NCBI RefSeq assembly: GCF_921293095.1
Contig: NC_060253.1
Location: forward strand, 71,523,992-71,587,991
Source of the DNA: Ischnura elegans
Lineage: Eukaryota; Arthropoda; Insecta; Odonata; Coenagrionidae
Reading direction: 5' to 3'
Length of the DNA: 64,000 nt
A program made the position numbers and the translations under genes. Positions within the stretch are counted from its first letter, which is position 1, and each line of letters begins with the position of its first letter. Under the pieces are notes generated by a model. It had not been told where the DNA came from, ran no database searches, and saw nothing but the letters and a program-made list of their open reading frames with translations. Below, piece after piece: positions 1-12,752 of this stretch.

Positions 1-107
1 GCTACCTCACATGAATATGCACGTAAACCATAGACTAATTTAAGCACATTATACGTGAATAACTAACTTAGCCCATTTCATATCCCATCCAGTGCAAACT
101 TCATTGA

Positions 108-2186
108 CAATGGGGAACTTGCATGATTTTTTTTTATTTCATAGGCGGACAGAAAATTATTTTCTGAATACAACAAAGAAAACCGCATGTAAATCTGAGT
201 TTTCCTTCGCGAGATATTTAATGATAAATATTACGAATTTTAAAGCGCGGGAAAAACTCCCTCACCCCCCGAGCCACTGCCGACGAAGCCTCGATGACGT
301 CAAAGGTGCCTAAACATCACGCGAAGCTATTGTTGTGATTGTTTGTAATAGTTGCCAGCAGTTGTGAGAGCTTCGTTTGTTAGACGTGATGATTATTTTA
401 TATTTAAAGATAAATATCCGACGATAGAGGCTTGGAAGCCCTCGTATTTTGCATTATTTATAATATTAATATCTGAGTAAGGGCATAAAATATAAAACTG
501 GAGCAGTTAAACCAAAAATTTGATAATACCTAAATAACATCGTTGTAGGAGTCTGAGCCACGGCCATTGGAAAGGGGATACGTTAATTGTAAGTTGATGT
601 TATCGACGGCATACCATTCATTTAAGTATGTAATTAGAACGATTTTGATGTTTACTAATGTCCGCTTACAATTAGCTTTTATATACAATAACTTCATCCG
701 TTTATTCGTAGGTACCGGAGAATTCGTCGTTTAGGACTGTCTGTACTTGTATTATGGGGTGAATTCCAGTCAATGCAACTTTTGCTCGCTGATTGGAGAC
801 ATCTAGGAACATTTTTGTGCCAAAATAGTGTTATTTTCAACGTGACATCTCCCGTTAAGCTACTGCTAATAATCACAGTGCCAGTGGTTGTAATGCACAA
901 AGTTTAACAGGGTTGAAAAATATCGGCCAAGAGTTATCAGTTTTCCAACGCGATTGAATTGTAAAAAGTGCTATTACGCTATCGATAAATGTCTAACAGT
1001 AGTGTAAAACCTTCGTTGTTCACCGTAGATATGACATTTCACGATGAAGCTATTGAAATAAAAACTGTGTGTGAAGTTTGTTATTCCATTATTTCAACGA
1101 ATAGTAGTGAGAAATGTCACCTGTGTCACTTGTGTGGGATAATTTAAGGGTTTAAATCAGTGAATAAATAGTTGTATTCATCATAACGAGTTCTGTTATT
1201 GTAAGTTGTACGTGATGAATATAAGAATGTGATAGTGACATCCAGTTTTTGATAAGAGTATTTGCCTATTTCCCACTATATTATTATGGTATATGCTAGT
1301 ATATTGTTTATGGATTTACCTATATTATTGAAATAGGTTGTAGCTTGTGTGTGTGTTGGCAGCGGAACCGATTCGCGATCTCACATGTGGATTGTGTGCA
1401 GACTGTTTTGCTGTGAATTCGTACCGTAGGACGGATAGGACTACCTTCTCCGTTAATCCGGCGTTGCCAAATTCAACAGCACAGCTTACTCTAATGTCAA
1501 CAGCACAGCTTACGATCGTTATCATCCAGTATTACAAGTTTCTTTTACAACTCGATTTGCCGCCGACGTATAGCAATAATTTGTCTTAACAAATTCCATG
1601 AGGGTCGTGGCATCAATTTTTGGTGTCCTAAAAAAAGGCTGGTGTCCTAACACCCCATGCCACACGCCTTTTAGGCGGCTTGCGGGGTATTATGTAGACG
1701 TAGATGAATTTCAGGTGTACTATTCGAACGAGTGGCAACGTTATCATCCATTTTTCTGATAACCAAAACACACGAAGTGAAACGCTTGTACTTCATCATC
1801 CCGATGCGGCGTTATTAATATCCCAAGTAATAATCTAGGCACAATAGCAATAGGAAAACTTTCCCAAGAATAACAGAACAAAATAAAGTGACGATGAGCG
1901 GCTAAATACTCCCTCAAAACAAATTTTACACCATGCGCTCAGCGTATTTCCCTACTCCCTACGGTTGTTTAGGCACCTATGACGTCACGCCTGGCCTCGG
2001 CAACGCTCGGGTGTCTTCGCGCAGTGGTCGGCTCAGAGAAATTTTTCTCGATTTTAAATGCAATTTTTTTATTTCTTTTGATGTCGAATGGAGAAACTGA
2101 AGGTATTTTTGCGAGCTAATGTATCCATTTGACTTATTCAAAATAGTTTTTAGAGCAATCTACGACCCATGCAAGTTCCTCATTGA
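108..2186. mobile_element. Old element with divergent inverted ends
   Basis: The stretch 108-316 and the reverse complement of 1967-2186 share matching outer ends (GGAACTTGCATG) and matching inner ends (GACGTCA followed by AGGTGCCTAAAC), with patchy similarity between them. This suggests a non-autonomous element of about 2.1 kb with long, decayed terminal inverted repeats. The interior has no recognised coding sequence; a GTAGAT-tailed repeat sits at 1650-1707. The target duplication is unclear. Two unrelated copies of one shorter repeat lying in opposite orientation would look the same. Confidence 0.35.
1650..1707 (+). repeat. GTAGAT-tailed dispersed repeat, copy 1
   Basis: Short conserved block: CACACGCC, TTTT, AGGCGG, then GCGGGGTATTATGTAGA and a GTAGAT-type tail. 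The same block recurs at 24776-24832 (+), and in more diverged form at 6821-6880 (-), 21064-21112 (+), 21962-22011 (-) and 47631-47682 (+). A short conserved 3' block followed by a simple repeat is typical of the tail of a SINE or LINE family, but no head is recognisable here. Confidence 0.6.
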
Positions 2187-2891
2187 CCAAGCTTCATGCT
2201 ACATTATTTTCTTTTGGGATGGAAAATGTGAAATTCTCTGCCACGAGTGACGGAGTTCCCCAAAAATACAGAGTAAAAAATATAAAAAATTGTAAATATT
2301 TAATATTTGTTCTACACTGTACAGAAACTTAATCATTCAAAAACAAAACAAAGAATCGAAAAAATTGGAAAACTTACGAGAAACTTACCTTGAATCGTCA
2401 TTCTCTCCGAGAAAGCAACCAGGCAGCTATCTTTTCTATATATTTCTCATTGAGGAAATCGCATAAATCTCTTACTAAGGCTATTTTAACTCACACCCAC
2501 AGCGAAATATTTCCATTTCCCGTCTTTTAAGCTAAGAAGCGTCATGTTGTTTCCAATTTTCCACCCTTCTCGAAGCAAAAAGACTCGAGATACAAATAAA
2601 AGTTACGAACGCTCCACGAGAGATGCTTTGTCAGTGAAAATAAATTACCTCATTACCACTTCATTATTCAACTAGATCTCGGAGAAACTAAAATTACCGA
2701 TGAATCACATAAGTTGGATGTATATTATGGGCGACGCTGAACAGATAATTTTCACCTGAATCACCACGGAGACAACAATAAAAATACGTTATGACACGTG
2801 AGGACGTATGGTGAAAATAAAAGTTCTCTCCTGAGGACATTAAAAGATATCAGTGTACATTGGTTATTCTACGATCTCATATTGCGTTATG
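2187..2891. other. No gene recognised
   Basis: AT-rich DNA without a supported frame, tRNA or transposon end. A 13-bp-arm hairpin (CTTGAGAGATGCA and its complement) follows at 2892-2932. Confidence 0.5.
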
Positions 2892-3064
2892 CTTGAGAGA
2901 TGCAATATATAATCACCGATGCATCTCTCAAGTACGATCTCTCTCAAGCTTCGATCGCGACTTACTCGGCTCAGAATGTACTAGAATACCCAAATGACAA
3001 TAGCCATGAAGCTGCCTAGATCCACGAGCATCATTAGAGTACTCGAATACCATTTTTATTCAAT

Positions 3065-3470
3065 TCACCAGATGTTGCACATGGAGAATGTTTCTCCTTG
3101 GGAACTAGCCCTGGACAGAAGCGGATAAATTAATGGTTGAGGCATTCGAAATGTTTTGTACAGAAGAATTATGAAAATAAAACGGATCAACCGAGTGAGT
3201 AATGAGGAAGTCCAGAGGACAGTGAGAGAGAAGAGAAATCTTATGAAGACCTGAAAAAAAAGGCGAAACAATTTTAGCGATTATATCCTGATGCATGATG
3301 GACTGACAAGAACAATCGTCGAACAAGTGAGAGGTTAGAATTGAAAAGCAGGTCCTCGAAAAAAAATTCATGGAACAGATAATGACGGATGTGAAATAGA
3401 AGGAGTACGTAAACATGAAAATGTAGCTTCCAGTAGAACTGAGGGGAAAGCTTCGTAACACCTATTTTAG
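3065..3470 (+). pseudogene. RTE-type LINE reverse transcriptase tail, decayed
   Basis: Plus-strand translation in shifting frames gives the C-terminal region found in RTE-like endonuclease/reverse-transcriptase proteins: VEAFEMF, then NRVSNEEVQR, REKRNLMKT, HDGLTRTIVEQ, and later FMEQIMTDVK. The usual family text is IEAFEMWCWRRM, RVSNEEVLRRVGEKRSLLKT, GHILRHDGLLKTVIEG. Stops and at least one frameshift are present, so this is a dead 5'-truncated copy. The same region recurs at 26020-26310, 26637-26966 and 36480-37060, showing that one family has repeatedly left 3' ends here. The assignment to RTE rather than another LINE clade rests on the endonuclease-bearing relative at 27.7-28.7 kb. Confidence 0.75.
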
Positions 3471-3614
3471 CATTGTTGAAGAATGAAGATGAATAAAAAC
3501 TGAGAGATATAATATATTACAAATTCTAATATTTTACGAGGGGCGATTTTTACAACATCCGATGGGCCATGAACAGAAGACGAATGAATTGATTAAAAAT
3601 TATTTCATTGGTAA

Positions 3615-4005
3615 ATATTGAGCACATTTGTGGTGTCCTTTCGACACAATGGCCTCGATGATTGAGGAATTGGTCGTACCTGTGGACAGGCTTTACTATA
3701 CCTTCTTCATAGGATGTTGCCGCCAATGACTTTCAATGATTTCTACCTTTATCCTAAAGCTCATCGCCCGTTTGAAAACGCTTCCCTCCTAGCCATTTCT
3801 TCATTACAGCGTAAAGATGGAAGTCGCACAGCACTATGACGGCATTACTTGGTGGGTGATCGAAAATGTCCCACTGAAATTGCTCAAGGAGCAGTTCGGC
3901 TACATCAGTGCTGAGATGACGGTCGTTGTCATGGACCAGAGAACTTCCAGCAGTCATCATGTCTCTTCTTTTGTTTTGAATGGACGCAATTATTCACACT
4001 ATTTC
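3615..4005 (-). pseudogene. mariner transposase C-terminal remnant
   Basis: Minus-strand translation reads NKRRDMMTAGSSLVHDND, LLLEQFQWDIFDHPP, CDFHLY, MKKWLGGKRFQTGDEL and, after stops, YEEGIVKPVHRYDQFLNHRG. This matches the end of mariner-family transposases (HDNARPHTA, then WEVLEHPPYSPDLSP with SDFHLF, KKHLKGKRF, and YEEGIKKLVPRYDKCLN). The catalytic DDD/D region is partly represented: the HDN motif keeps its aspartate, while the usual PYSPDLAPSD block has degraded to PSNAVIVLCD. The N-terminal half and the inverted ends were not found. It is a dead fragment. Confidence 0.8.
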
Positions 4006-6820
4006 ACTCTCTAGCCACATTGCATTAAATAAAATTCTCTTTTATTGGCATAAAGGTCAAGATATGTCAATGCTGAAGCCATTCGGCGAGTTTTCTGGCT
4101 GTCGCCCCGTAGTAGGTACACACTTGGCGGGAGAATCAATTAAGTCAGTGCAGTTAATGAGATTGCTACTAACCTTAAACTAACAACTTACGGTCAGAAA
4201 TGACTTGAGCGTGTGGTGCGGGGGACGCGCAATTACCCTACCTGCGATGTACTCGCCTGTCCCTTATATGTTGTTTTTGCTGAGCTATCTGAGGTTGAAA
4301 AAAGCCCTCGTACAATAAAACTACTAAAGATTCCATTTTGAAACGAATTGTATGCACAAAGAGTAACAGAACAGTGAGCGTTATTAAAACTGTTGAGCAT
4401 TTGTTAGGATGAGGGATAAAATAATTGCGTAAAAACAAAGAGAATAGCCCAGTTTAGAATCCTGGGGCAGCTTTTTTGGTCTCCCATGGCTTGCTAGAAG
4501 TGAGTTTTTAAAACTGTGCCTACGGAATACAACTTTCCTTTATGTGCCTACGCCCATAAATCCATCTAACGCAGCGGCTTTCTGTTCGAAAAATTTCGAT
4601 TTTTATTTTTTACTTCATCAGTTAATAGACTTGAATATTTACTCACAGGAACACGCTTGAATGAGAAAGGGCAATTGAATAGAGGTACCCGTCCGAATTA
4701 ATACGGTAGACAGGAAGCTCTAATTAGATTATAGACTCAACCTTAAACTTGGCCCGCTGCAGTAAGCAGCACACGCTCTAACTCAGCTATAAAGTGAGCT
4801 TCATAATCCAACTTCACTGATTTAATGCTTCCAGCCAAAGGAAGTATTCCACAGACTAGCGCCAACAAAATCTACTCCGCTCCCCGGTTTATCAATGACC
4901 ATCTTTATCACCAGGACGTCAAAATCCCGGCATCATCATCGATTCATTCAGTGATCCTCGATTTAGCTGCACTGACTAACGTCACTGGCATCTCTCTGAA
5001 ATGACGAAAGAAAAATAGGAAGACTGCTTATTTAATGACTCCCGCATGTAATTCAGTGATACAAAAATCTATATGTACCAGTGAAACAGCCAAACAAATT
5101 TATTTTGGTCAGATTTGCTTAGTCAATATATTTAAAGTTAATGCATTTATCATTTATACTTTGTTATGCTAAAATATTAAATACTTAGAATTTTGATATT
5201 TTATATATTTTTAAGTACTGTGGTGACCAAGCGGCAGTTTCACGTCTGCTTTTAGTTACGACGTCCTTGGGCGAATGCCGGACCGATACCGTGGTATCGG
5301 TGTATCTGGTGACAGCTTTGCGGACTTTGTTGCTATTATTTATTTTGTTAGCCTGTCTGCTATGATTTATGTTTTCTTTTTTAAAACCGTGAAATAAATT
5401 TTTGTTGACATTTGACGTATCGGCAGCGTGCTTCAAATGAGGCGTATAATATATTAAACAACAAACTAATATTCTGTTAGAATCATCTACTGAATGTAAC
5501 ACTATTATTTTAAAAATTTCAAACGAGTAGCAGTTTTTGACGAATCTTACCGATTTCATTTGTATTTCACTCAATTAACGGATTCATGATAAAAGGTTTG
5601 CCACGTAATAGAGGTCGGCATGACTGGAGTTGCCACTAGGCGTTATCCAGAACTTAGTTGGCCCATTCTGACGAATATGAATGTTACAAGCGTATTTCAG
5701 CCACCACTTGATTGTAAAAATTATCTTAACCCAATTTATCATTAAAATAACGCATTTTACATATATTTAAGTGAGATTTCGGGACTACATTATTATAATT
5801 ATTCCGTTCATAGCCATAAATACAGAAAATATCCATCTCATAAGTCATTTTAACCCTTTGAGTCCCAACCGGATTTCTAGGTACCATGCTAAAAGTGGCC
5901 GAGGCATTTTTGCTGATTTAGTGGTAGGTAAGGAAAATATTAGGTCTCAAAAACAACTAAAGGTATATATTCAAAAACTTTAGGCAATATTTATTATACG
6001 TGGTTTCACCTTTTTAATGTATTATTTGACGAATTTTTGGTACTATGAGTTAATTTTTATATTTAAAAAAATGGGGAATGAGTTAAATGAAATGAATATT
6101 GGCCATTGAATTATTAGTGAACTATTAGCATCTAAGAGTGACATTACAGGAGAGGCGCTATCGTGCTCCTGGCACTTTTCGCGAGAGATAGGTGCAGTGC
6201 GATGGTGCTCCCCAGCCCTCTAAGGGCGAAGGCAATATTGAGGAGTATACTTGCACATTTCCTGGAAAGAGTAAGGAACTGTAAAGACTCCCAGAGCAGC
6301 CTAAATTAAACTACAACATTCATTTTTGTCAACATTTTTGTGCTGTGGGAGCCGCAAAGAGCTGGATAACCCCGAGACAACGACCTTAAATACGGCTCAT
6401 AACCTAGAAAAAATAAGAAATCTGGACCATAACTTTACGGGTTCGAGATATCCCGATCAGATCATAACGCAGAAGGAACAAGGAAAAACGGAGTGGCCAA
6501 TGATCTGCAAGAGGAAAAGATATTTTTTTTCTCCAACTGAAGCGCGCGCGAGGAACTCATGCATGTGGGTTCAGGTTGCTTGAGCTGAGAAAGGAATAAG
6601 ATTAAGTAACAAGGAAAATCCAGCGCATGAGGAATATACATCACACTCGCCAGGGCGTTCAACCCTTCTTGCCAACTGAAAATTGTGCAATGTTATCTTA
6701 ACACTGAAACAATGGAGTAAGGGGACCGACGATTCCTTGAAACGTAAAATGAGCCTAAGAGACGTGAGAATAAGGACACGCTGGTGATTTTTGCACCCTC
6801 GAAGCCGCATCATCTAATGC
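4006..6820. other. No gene recognised (2.8 kb)
   Basis: AT-rich DNA. The longest frame is 129 codons on the minus strand (5185-5574); its lysine- and serine-rich translation matches nothing I recognise and shows no domain. A 9-bp-arm palindrome ACCGATACC/GGTATCGGT lies near 5284. No tRNA or transposon terminus is seen. Confidence 0.4.
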
Positions 6821-6880
6821 CTACATCTACCTATCGATCCACCTCTACGGTGTTTGGCAGGAGGTGTTATTAGTACGCCA
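6821..6880 (-). repeat. GTAGAT-tailed dispersed repeat, diverged copy
   Basis: Reads CTACATCTACC, then CCACCTCTACGGTGTTTGGCA. The second block is also in the minus-strand copy at 21962-22011, so these two form a subfamily that differs in its core from the copies at 1650 and 24776. Confidence 0.4.
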
Positions 6881-7890
6881 CAGGTGCTCTTAATAACTAT
6901 TAAAAAAAACTGATATAATAATATGAATAGCACCCATTGCAGGTGGTGTGAGTTCCCGCCAAGTATGAACCGCCCCAAGCAAGCACCTAGATATTGGATA
7001 AGTATACTAGCATGGAATGCTAAATTCCGTTTACGTTTAGCAATAATGATAATTTATCTATCCATGCAAGGTTAAAGTTAAATGGGTAAACCGCTAAGTT
7101 ATAAAGGTTTTTAAAAAAGTACTAAAAAATTTTGGGAACGGGAAAAGATTTAAGCGTAATGAGCCGAAAAAAACAATCACTTAGACGTAGTAAACACATA
7201 AATAGAAGAAAGATTAACTACTACAGATAGTATCTTGGTTTATTTTATGTGATCGTGATCTGGGTAATTAAAGATTGCAATACGGCATTTCATTAGGGAG
7301 AGAAGCTAATATTACTAATATTATGCCTCAACAAAACACCCAAAAGAAACTTATCAGAGAGTTATTCAATCAAAGTTGGTGGTTTCTGGCGATAATTTGT
7401 GGAATATACGGAACATTTAGGATGAAAAAAATTATTCACACAGCCAAATACTTAGCACCAGCTACCTTTAATCAAAAAACTTGATATGCTACCACTTGAT
7501 ATGCTACCTCATTTGTATTCAAGGTGCCCAACATTTTAAAATATTTTTTGCGATATTCGATAACAAAGCCCATTTTATATTTCTAGTACATTCAGATCAA
7601 ACCAAGGAACTTCATTATTAGGCTTAGACAATGAAATACGTTTTTAGGTACTTGAAAATGACCTCTAAAGGTTAAAACATGTCGTACCAAGAAAATAAAT
7701 CCGTGGAAGAAAACGAAGTCGTTTTACATTTGTGTAACCAACATCTTTTAATTCATTCAAACAGGCCATACTGCGTAAAAGTTTACAGGTCTATTACTCC
7801 CTTTCCCAAATTATATCCTACAGTGCTGTATATTTAAAAATAGAAATTTATAAGTCAATCTACATTAGAAATAGGTGCTCCAATAAAAAA
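6881..7890. other. No gene recognised
   Basis: AT-rich sequence with only short frames (69 codons at most) and no recognised repeat ends. Confidence 0.4.
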
Positions 7891-8045
7891 AATCCCACAT
7901 TTCGATTCCTCCACTGCATAAACGCTCAACAATCGCCCACCGAATCAAATCCGCTCATCTAGTACTATAAGGGCTATCTATGTGAGCGGGTTTGATTCGG
8001 TGGGTGATTTTTGAGCGTTTATGCAGTGGAGGTATCGATTTGGGG
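7891..8045. repeat. Foldback repeat with arms of about 65 bp
   Basis: Left arm 7891-7957 and right arm 7983-8045 are inverted copies, both containing CCTCCACTGCATAAACGCTC and CACCGAATCAAA, with a handful of mismatches and a 25-base loop. No transposase, target duplication or hammerhead-like motif is visible. A foldback MITE or the tips of an internally deleted DNA element would explain it. Confidence 0.75.
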
Positions 8046-8325
8046 ACCTGTAATTTTGTTATTAATAGTTTTAAAATTCTAAAACAGGGTATTTTTATGT
8101 TACTTGAAATGTCTACAAATTGTTCCCAATCGGAAATATTCGGAGGAAGTCGGGTACAATGATGTAGTATAACTAAATAGCCAAAACTAAATACCACAAA
8201 TGCAAACGTGGACAAGAAAAAAGAAAGTCTTGATGTAAGGCATTGTATCATCCGTTCGCCAAAGTACGGAAAACAGTGCACTCAAAAGTGATAATTAATC
8301 TGAAGAGTTCATGAACCATTTAACA

Positions 8326-8376
8326 CGTTTACGTCCGCCTTATCTTTCACGTACATGAGTAAGTGAAAGATAAGAC
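8326..8376. repeat. Small inverted repeat
   Basis: CTTATCTTTCAC and its complement GTGAAAGATAAG are separated by about ten bases, with partial flanking symmetry (ACGT on both sides). Significance unknown. Confidence 0.5.
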
Positions 8377-10249
8377 ATACGTAATAAAGAAAAGTTTACC
8401 TAGCGTTGAGTGAAGGCCTGAGACAAGCTAATCTCAAGGTTTAAAACCTACAATTTTTCCACGAAACCCGGAAAGAAATAAAAATAGAGAATATGTTTGT
8501 TTGGAAGCACGCAGCCGTAGTGGAAGTTCCGTGTGGAAGGATTGCGACCCTGATAGTTCCGCGATCCCCGCAGTTTTCTCCCAGAACAACTTTGGGGGCA
8601 GCACATCCGATACTCATGCGGTGTAATATCTTGCGCGCGCTTCACTGTTATCTTCCCGAAAAAAACCAACTCCCGGAAGCCTATGGCGGAAAGTAGAATA
8701 CTCAGCTCATCAAGGTAATGGACGGCTATGGGAGAAGGAGATTCTCACCCTCATCGTTGGGACTCAAGAAACGCCAATATGTGCAACGTAAAACAGTTCG
8801 CCAGCATGTTCCTAACTACTGCCTCAGACTAAGGATTGGGATAGGCGATTTTGGCTTCTACTTATGCGGCTAAGAAGGAGAAACACTATCGTGAGGGGAA
8901 TAAGACTTGGAAGGAAAGTCATCTTATATGAGAAACTCACTTAAATATATCGAAGCGACCCTCATATCGCTGGTTATTGGCGTTTTACAATCACTCGATC
9001 ATTAGCAATGATATAAGAATTAGTCAATTTTAATGAAAATAAGAATTAGTAAATTTTAATTTTCAATCGGTGACCAAATGACTTACTCTTAATAATGATG
9101 CAAAATAAGAATAAATTTTATAAAAATGTTTTTCTAACTAATTGAAAAAGTATTCAAATTAATTTTTGTTCAATCAATTTTTCAATGAACTTTGATGTAA
9201 ACAAATTTGTTGTTAGAAACTATCATTCTAGATCCTTTAAATGATCTCAGCGCCACCATCGATTTTGGAGGCTATTTTTGGAACTAATTACCATATTTAA
9301 TTTTAAATTCTGAATTAAAATCGAGAACTATAAGATAGTTAAAACCATAAAAGAAGTGTTAGATTTTTTGCATTTGGTTCACAGTATTTCTGAGTTTAAC
9401 GGCTGATCAGAAAGTGGATTTAGATTGAGTTGCAAGATTTGACGCGGACAAGATGGCGAAGAACAAAGCGAGTTCATAAAAACGTTTTAAAATTACCATG
9501 AGTTAAATGAAGACTTTCGCGTATTCTCGTTGAGAAAGTGCAAACGGCCAAACCAATGCGCAAAATAACACCTACCAAACAGAGGTGTAAGGTGATACAT
9601 TAAAACCCATACTAATTGAATGATTTATCAAAGTTTTATACGAAGCAGTTGAATTGCATTTAACTGCGCTGATTTACATTGCCAGCATAACATTTTTTTA
9701 CATGTCTTCGAAAAAAATGTAAACAAATACTAATTATAGTACGGTGGTGGTTTATAATAACTATAATCGGTGTAACGGAAATAAGGCACTGATTACAGGC
9801 ATTCCCTTCATCTTCAGAAATGGAATCTCATGAGTCCTAAATACAGGTTCAGGGACTTTAGGGTGCCTCCCCAAATCTCACGTCCTGTAACCACCCGGAA
9901 GCTAAATTTAACTGTTATAAAATCAATGCCCCATGTAAATATTATTGGTAAACAGGTGATTACGTGCTCATTGGGTGAATATTTAATAGGTCATTTGCGT
10001 CGCTCATTATCTTTAAGGTAGTTAATTCATTGAAAACAAAGATTAGAGCTCCACAATTACTAGACCGTGTATCGTAACCTCTTTTATCATTATTTCTCAG
10101 AAATGTTTGGCGACGCTATTAATTTCACGTACCACTGTAAATAATTTGGTTAAAAAAATAAGCAGAATCAGCTTTAGTACCCAGTTCTTACGTAATGACT
10201 CCTTAACTTCTTCTCTGTATTGGAATATTTAAACCAGAGTTAAAGAATG
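8377..10249. other. No gene recognised (1.9 kb)
   Basis: A moderately CG-containing patch at 8490-8700 has overlapping short frames on both strands (67 and 73 codons) without a recognisable product. The rest is AT-rich and featureless to my reading. Confidence 0.4.
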
Positions 10250-10512
10250 TGGGGATCTGGTTAGTGTGGTGGTTTGAGTGTTGGCTTCCCACCCGGCGGG
10301 CTCGAGTTCAAATCCCGGCGGTGGCAGAGAATTTTCTGACTGCCCGATCCCTACTTGAATGTTGTGTGGAGGACATTTGAAGCGCAACACTCTGTCCGTC
10401 GGGTGGGACGTTAGCCGTGGTCCCCTTGGCGCCTTTCGTTAAGAGGAGGCTAATGCTGACGCCGGGTTTCGGCTAATGTCGGTCACCTACTCCAAATATC
10501 ATACCATGCGTA
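10250..10512 (+). mobile_element. tRNA-derived SINE
   Basis: The head has an RNA polymerase III A-box-like TAGTGTGGTGG near 10262 and a B-box-like GAGTTCAAATCCC at 10304, spaced as in a tRNA. An unrelated body follows, including GGGTGGGACGTTAGCCGTGG and TAATGCTGACGCCGGGTTTC, ending in CCTACTCCAAATATCATACC. The ACGCCGGGTTTC part recurs in a 3' fragment at 41527-41613, which carries additional body sequence (CCCTTCCTTCCGTGCG) missing here, so this copy looks internally shortened. It encodes no protein and would depend on a partner LINE. Confidence 0.8.
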
Positions 10513-10734
10513 AAATAATGTGCTCGACGCTAAGATGGTAGACGTATGCATCACGCCGAGAAGCAACTTTTCTGCATGAAACAGTTATGTGTGCGTATAG
10601 GCGGAATGGCCAATTCTAAGCTGAGTAACGATGACCTCTTGCACACGACTATTTTTCAACTAACAATAATAAAAATGTAGCTGTTCCAGCATTCACTTAT
10701 GGGATTTTTTAGCGTGCAAAGCAATTAATATTAT

Positions 10735-10917
10735 AAAATGTAAAACTTTGTAATTCCAAATAAATTTATTAATGGACGATCTATGTTTTAACGTGGCACC
10801 CGTCATCAGGTGAGGACGTGCGATAAAATACGTTACAAGATGATGACATGCCATCTCCAAACCTAGGTCATTCATTAATATATTTATTTGGAATTGCAAA
10901 GTTTTACTTTTCATTTT
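10735..10917. repeat. Head-to-head inverted pair with hammerhead-like hairpins
   Basis: Both ends carry AAAATG and a GTAAAACTTTG(T/C)AATTCCAAATAA-like block in opposite orientation. Inside, the minus strand of the left half reads CACCTGATGACGGGTGCCAC then GTTAAAAC. The right half has a degraded counterpart (GATGATGACATGCCATC, CAAACC). The flank after 10917 (CCGATTCCATGAAGTC) is shared with 50381-50455, so both loci belong to one family. It resembles terminal repeats of Penelope-like elements. Confidence 0.6.
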
Positions 10918-12507
10918 GTAAAGCCGATTCCATGAAGTCTCACCCGAAACAACGAATCATAAAGCACTTCACTTAGAAAAAATCTTTTACAATTGAAAAT
11001 AACTGACATTTATTATATAATAAACTCTTAATTAACATCATTTAATAGAGAATGATAGCGATAAAAAACTCTACCAATCAATATTTATAAATTTGCATTC
11101 CCGACAGTTGCTAATCAATTATACTACTTACAGTATTCTTTAAAATAGCCAACGCCTCTTTTGAACTAGGCAGTCACAAAAATGAGTAAAAATGTTTGAT
11201 TTGCTATGAATCCCATCATAACCGCACCAAAAATGGGTCGACACAAATATTCTCACATCAACTTCTCATTTCCCAGCTACAATATTGTAAATTTCACCAT
11301 GAATCACCAAACATATCATCCAGCGACGGAAGCAAGAGAGCAATTGCTTTATATCACCAGCACGGTAAGTATTGGGGTCAAGGTGAAAGCATAAAAAGGG
11401 CCTCTAACGGCGCGAAACAATAGTCATGGACCATTTGCGGATGCCAGGAATTTAACGACTGTTCTCAAGTCTGTAAAATACGGTTTTGTAGGTTTTCTTA
11501 GGGAATAATTTTCATGAATTTAGGTTATCCCATGCAGGCGGTCCGGACCCTATCACCAGCGTCAATTATCCCCCCATGCACATGCACCATTTACTTGTTC
11601 CATGTATTATTCCATGCACATTTGTTTCAAATTTTATCTCATATATTCCATAAACAATACCTCTTTCGATAATTACTATCCTCATAAAATTGAAATTCAC
11701 TCGAGATAATACTCATATGTTTTCTCATTTACCTATATGGAATCCGCCATCCGAATGAAAAAGTTAAAATTTTACGCACGACGAAATCATCTGTTTCATT
11801 GCATTCCAAAATACCATTAGAAGAATCAATACAGGCCAGGGAATGGTTACAGCTGCTGTTCAAGTAAAATATATATTCATGATAAGTCCATAAAATATTT
11901 CATTCATTCTTCATTCCCATGCTCCTTATTTTGGGAGCACTTAGGAATCGCAAAGTTGTTCCATAATACATAAATCGCATTTTTACTCATAAAATTTTCA
12001 TAAATATCACTGATAAATTGAATATAAAATTAAACAGTGGAATTTCATTAAAAACACAAACATTAGAGATATCCAATATTGCCTATCAGAGCCTAATGTA
12101 AGGACAAAGTGCGCGCTGACGTACATACCTGTGAAAGTGTACTGAGTAGGTGCATTACGCACGCCAAGTTAGACGCCATTAGCGTGGAATAATAGACTAA
12201 ACTCGAGAACTTGATAAACCTATGTGGATAAGTGGTGTTGATAAGCAATTATAACATCGTCTTATTCAAAAAAGAGTTTCTAAAACAGAGCGTTTAATTT
12301 TTAACTAAAGAGACTTTACAACTTATAAAAAATATAGCTAATAGAGTTGTGGGAAAGTTGCGTAAAATCAACCACAGGATAGCCGACAAATTACATCAGT
12401 AGCACTACAAATGTGGTGATCTATCCATTTTTATATTTTTCACTTACGAATTAGAATAGTATATTTTTTCGATTTCATAGTATGTGATCCAGATATTCCC
12501 AGAGAGG
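10918..12507. other. No gene recognised
   Basis: AT-rich DNA with short overlapping frames only. No recognised RNA gene or element. Confidence 0.4.
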
Positions 12508-12557
12508 GATCCGAAGAAGAGGTTAGTCATTATAATGACTAACCTCTTATTCGGATC
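12508..12557. repeat. 50-bp palindrome without a spacer
   Basis: Two 25-base half-sites meet at 12532/12533 (centre CATTATAATG); the outer ends are GATCCGAA and TTCGGATC. One internal mismatch. Either strand could extrude a hairpin. No element termini were recognised around it. Confidence 0.85.
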
Positions 12558-12711
12558 TACTTATAAGTAAACGGAAATAAAAGGTCATAATATATATCAA
12601 TAAAGCTAAAACAATACACTGTAGTAGTAAATAAGATACTGATGCCAAGACTAACTTGAAGACACTTCGTCTCCCACATAATTTTTACAGCTCTGTAAAA
12701 ACCTGCGAAAT

Positions 12712-12752
12712 AAAACAAATTTCGCTAAGCGAAGTCATCATCAGGTGCGCTC
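12712..12752 (-). repeat. Hammerhead-like motif, solitary
   Basis: The minus strand reads GCGCACCTGATGATGACTTC, then GCTTAGCGAAATTTG. It has the CTGATGA and GAAA boxes of a hammerhead core, but the intervening stem looks shortened, so self-cleavage is doubtful. Confidence 0.45.

Noticed and set aside
5185-5574. 129-codon minus-strand frame
   Set aside because: No domain, no start or splice support, composition as in surrounding AT-rich DNA; frames of this size can occur by chance in 64 kb.
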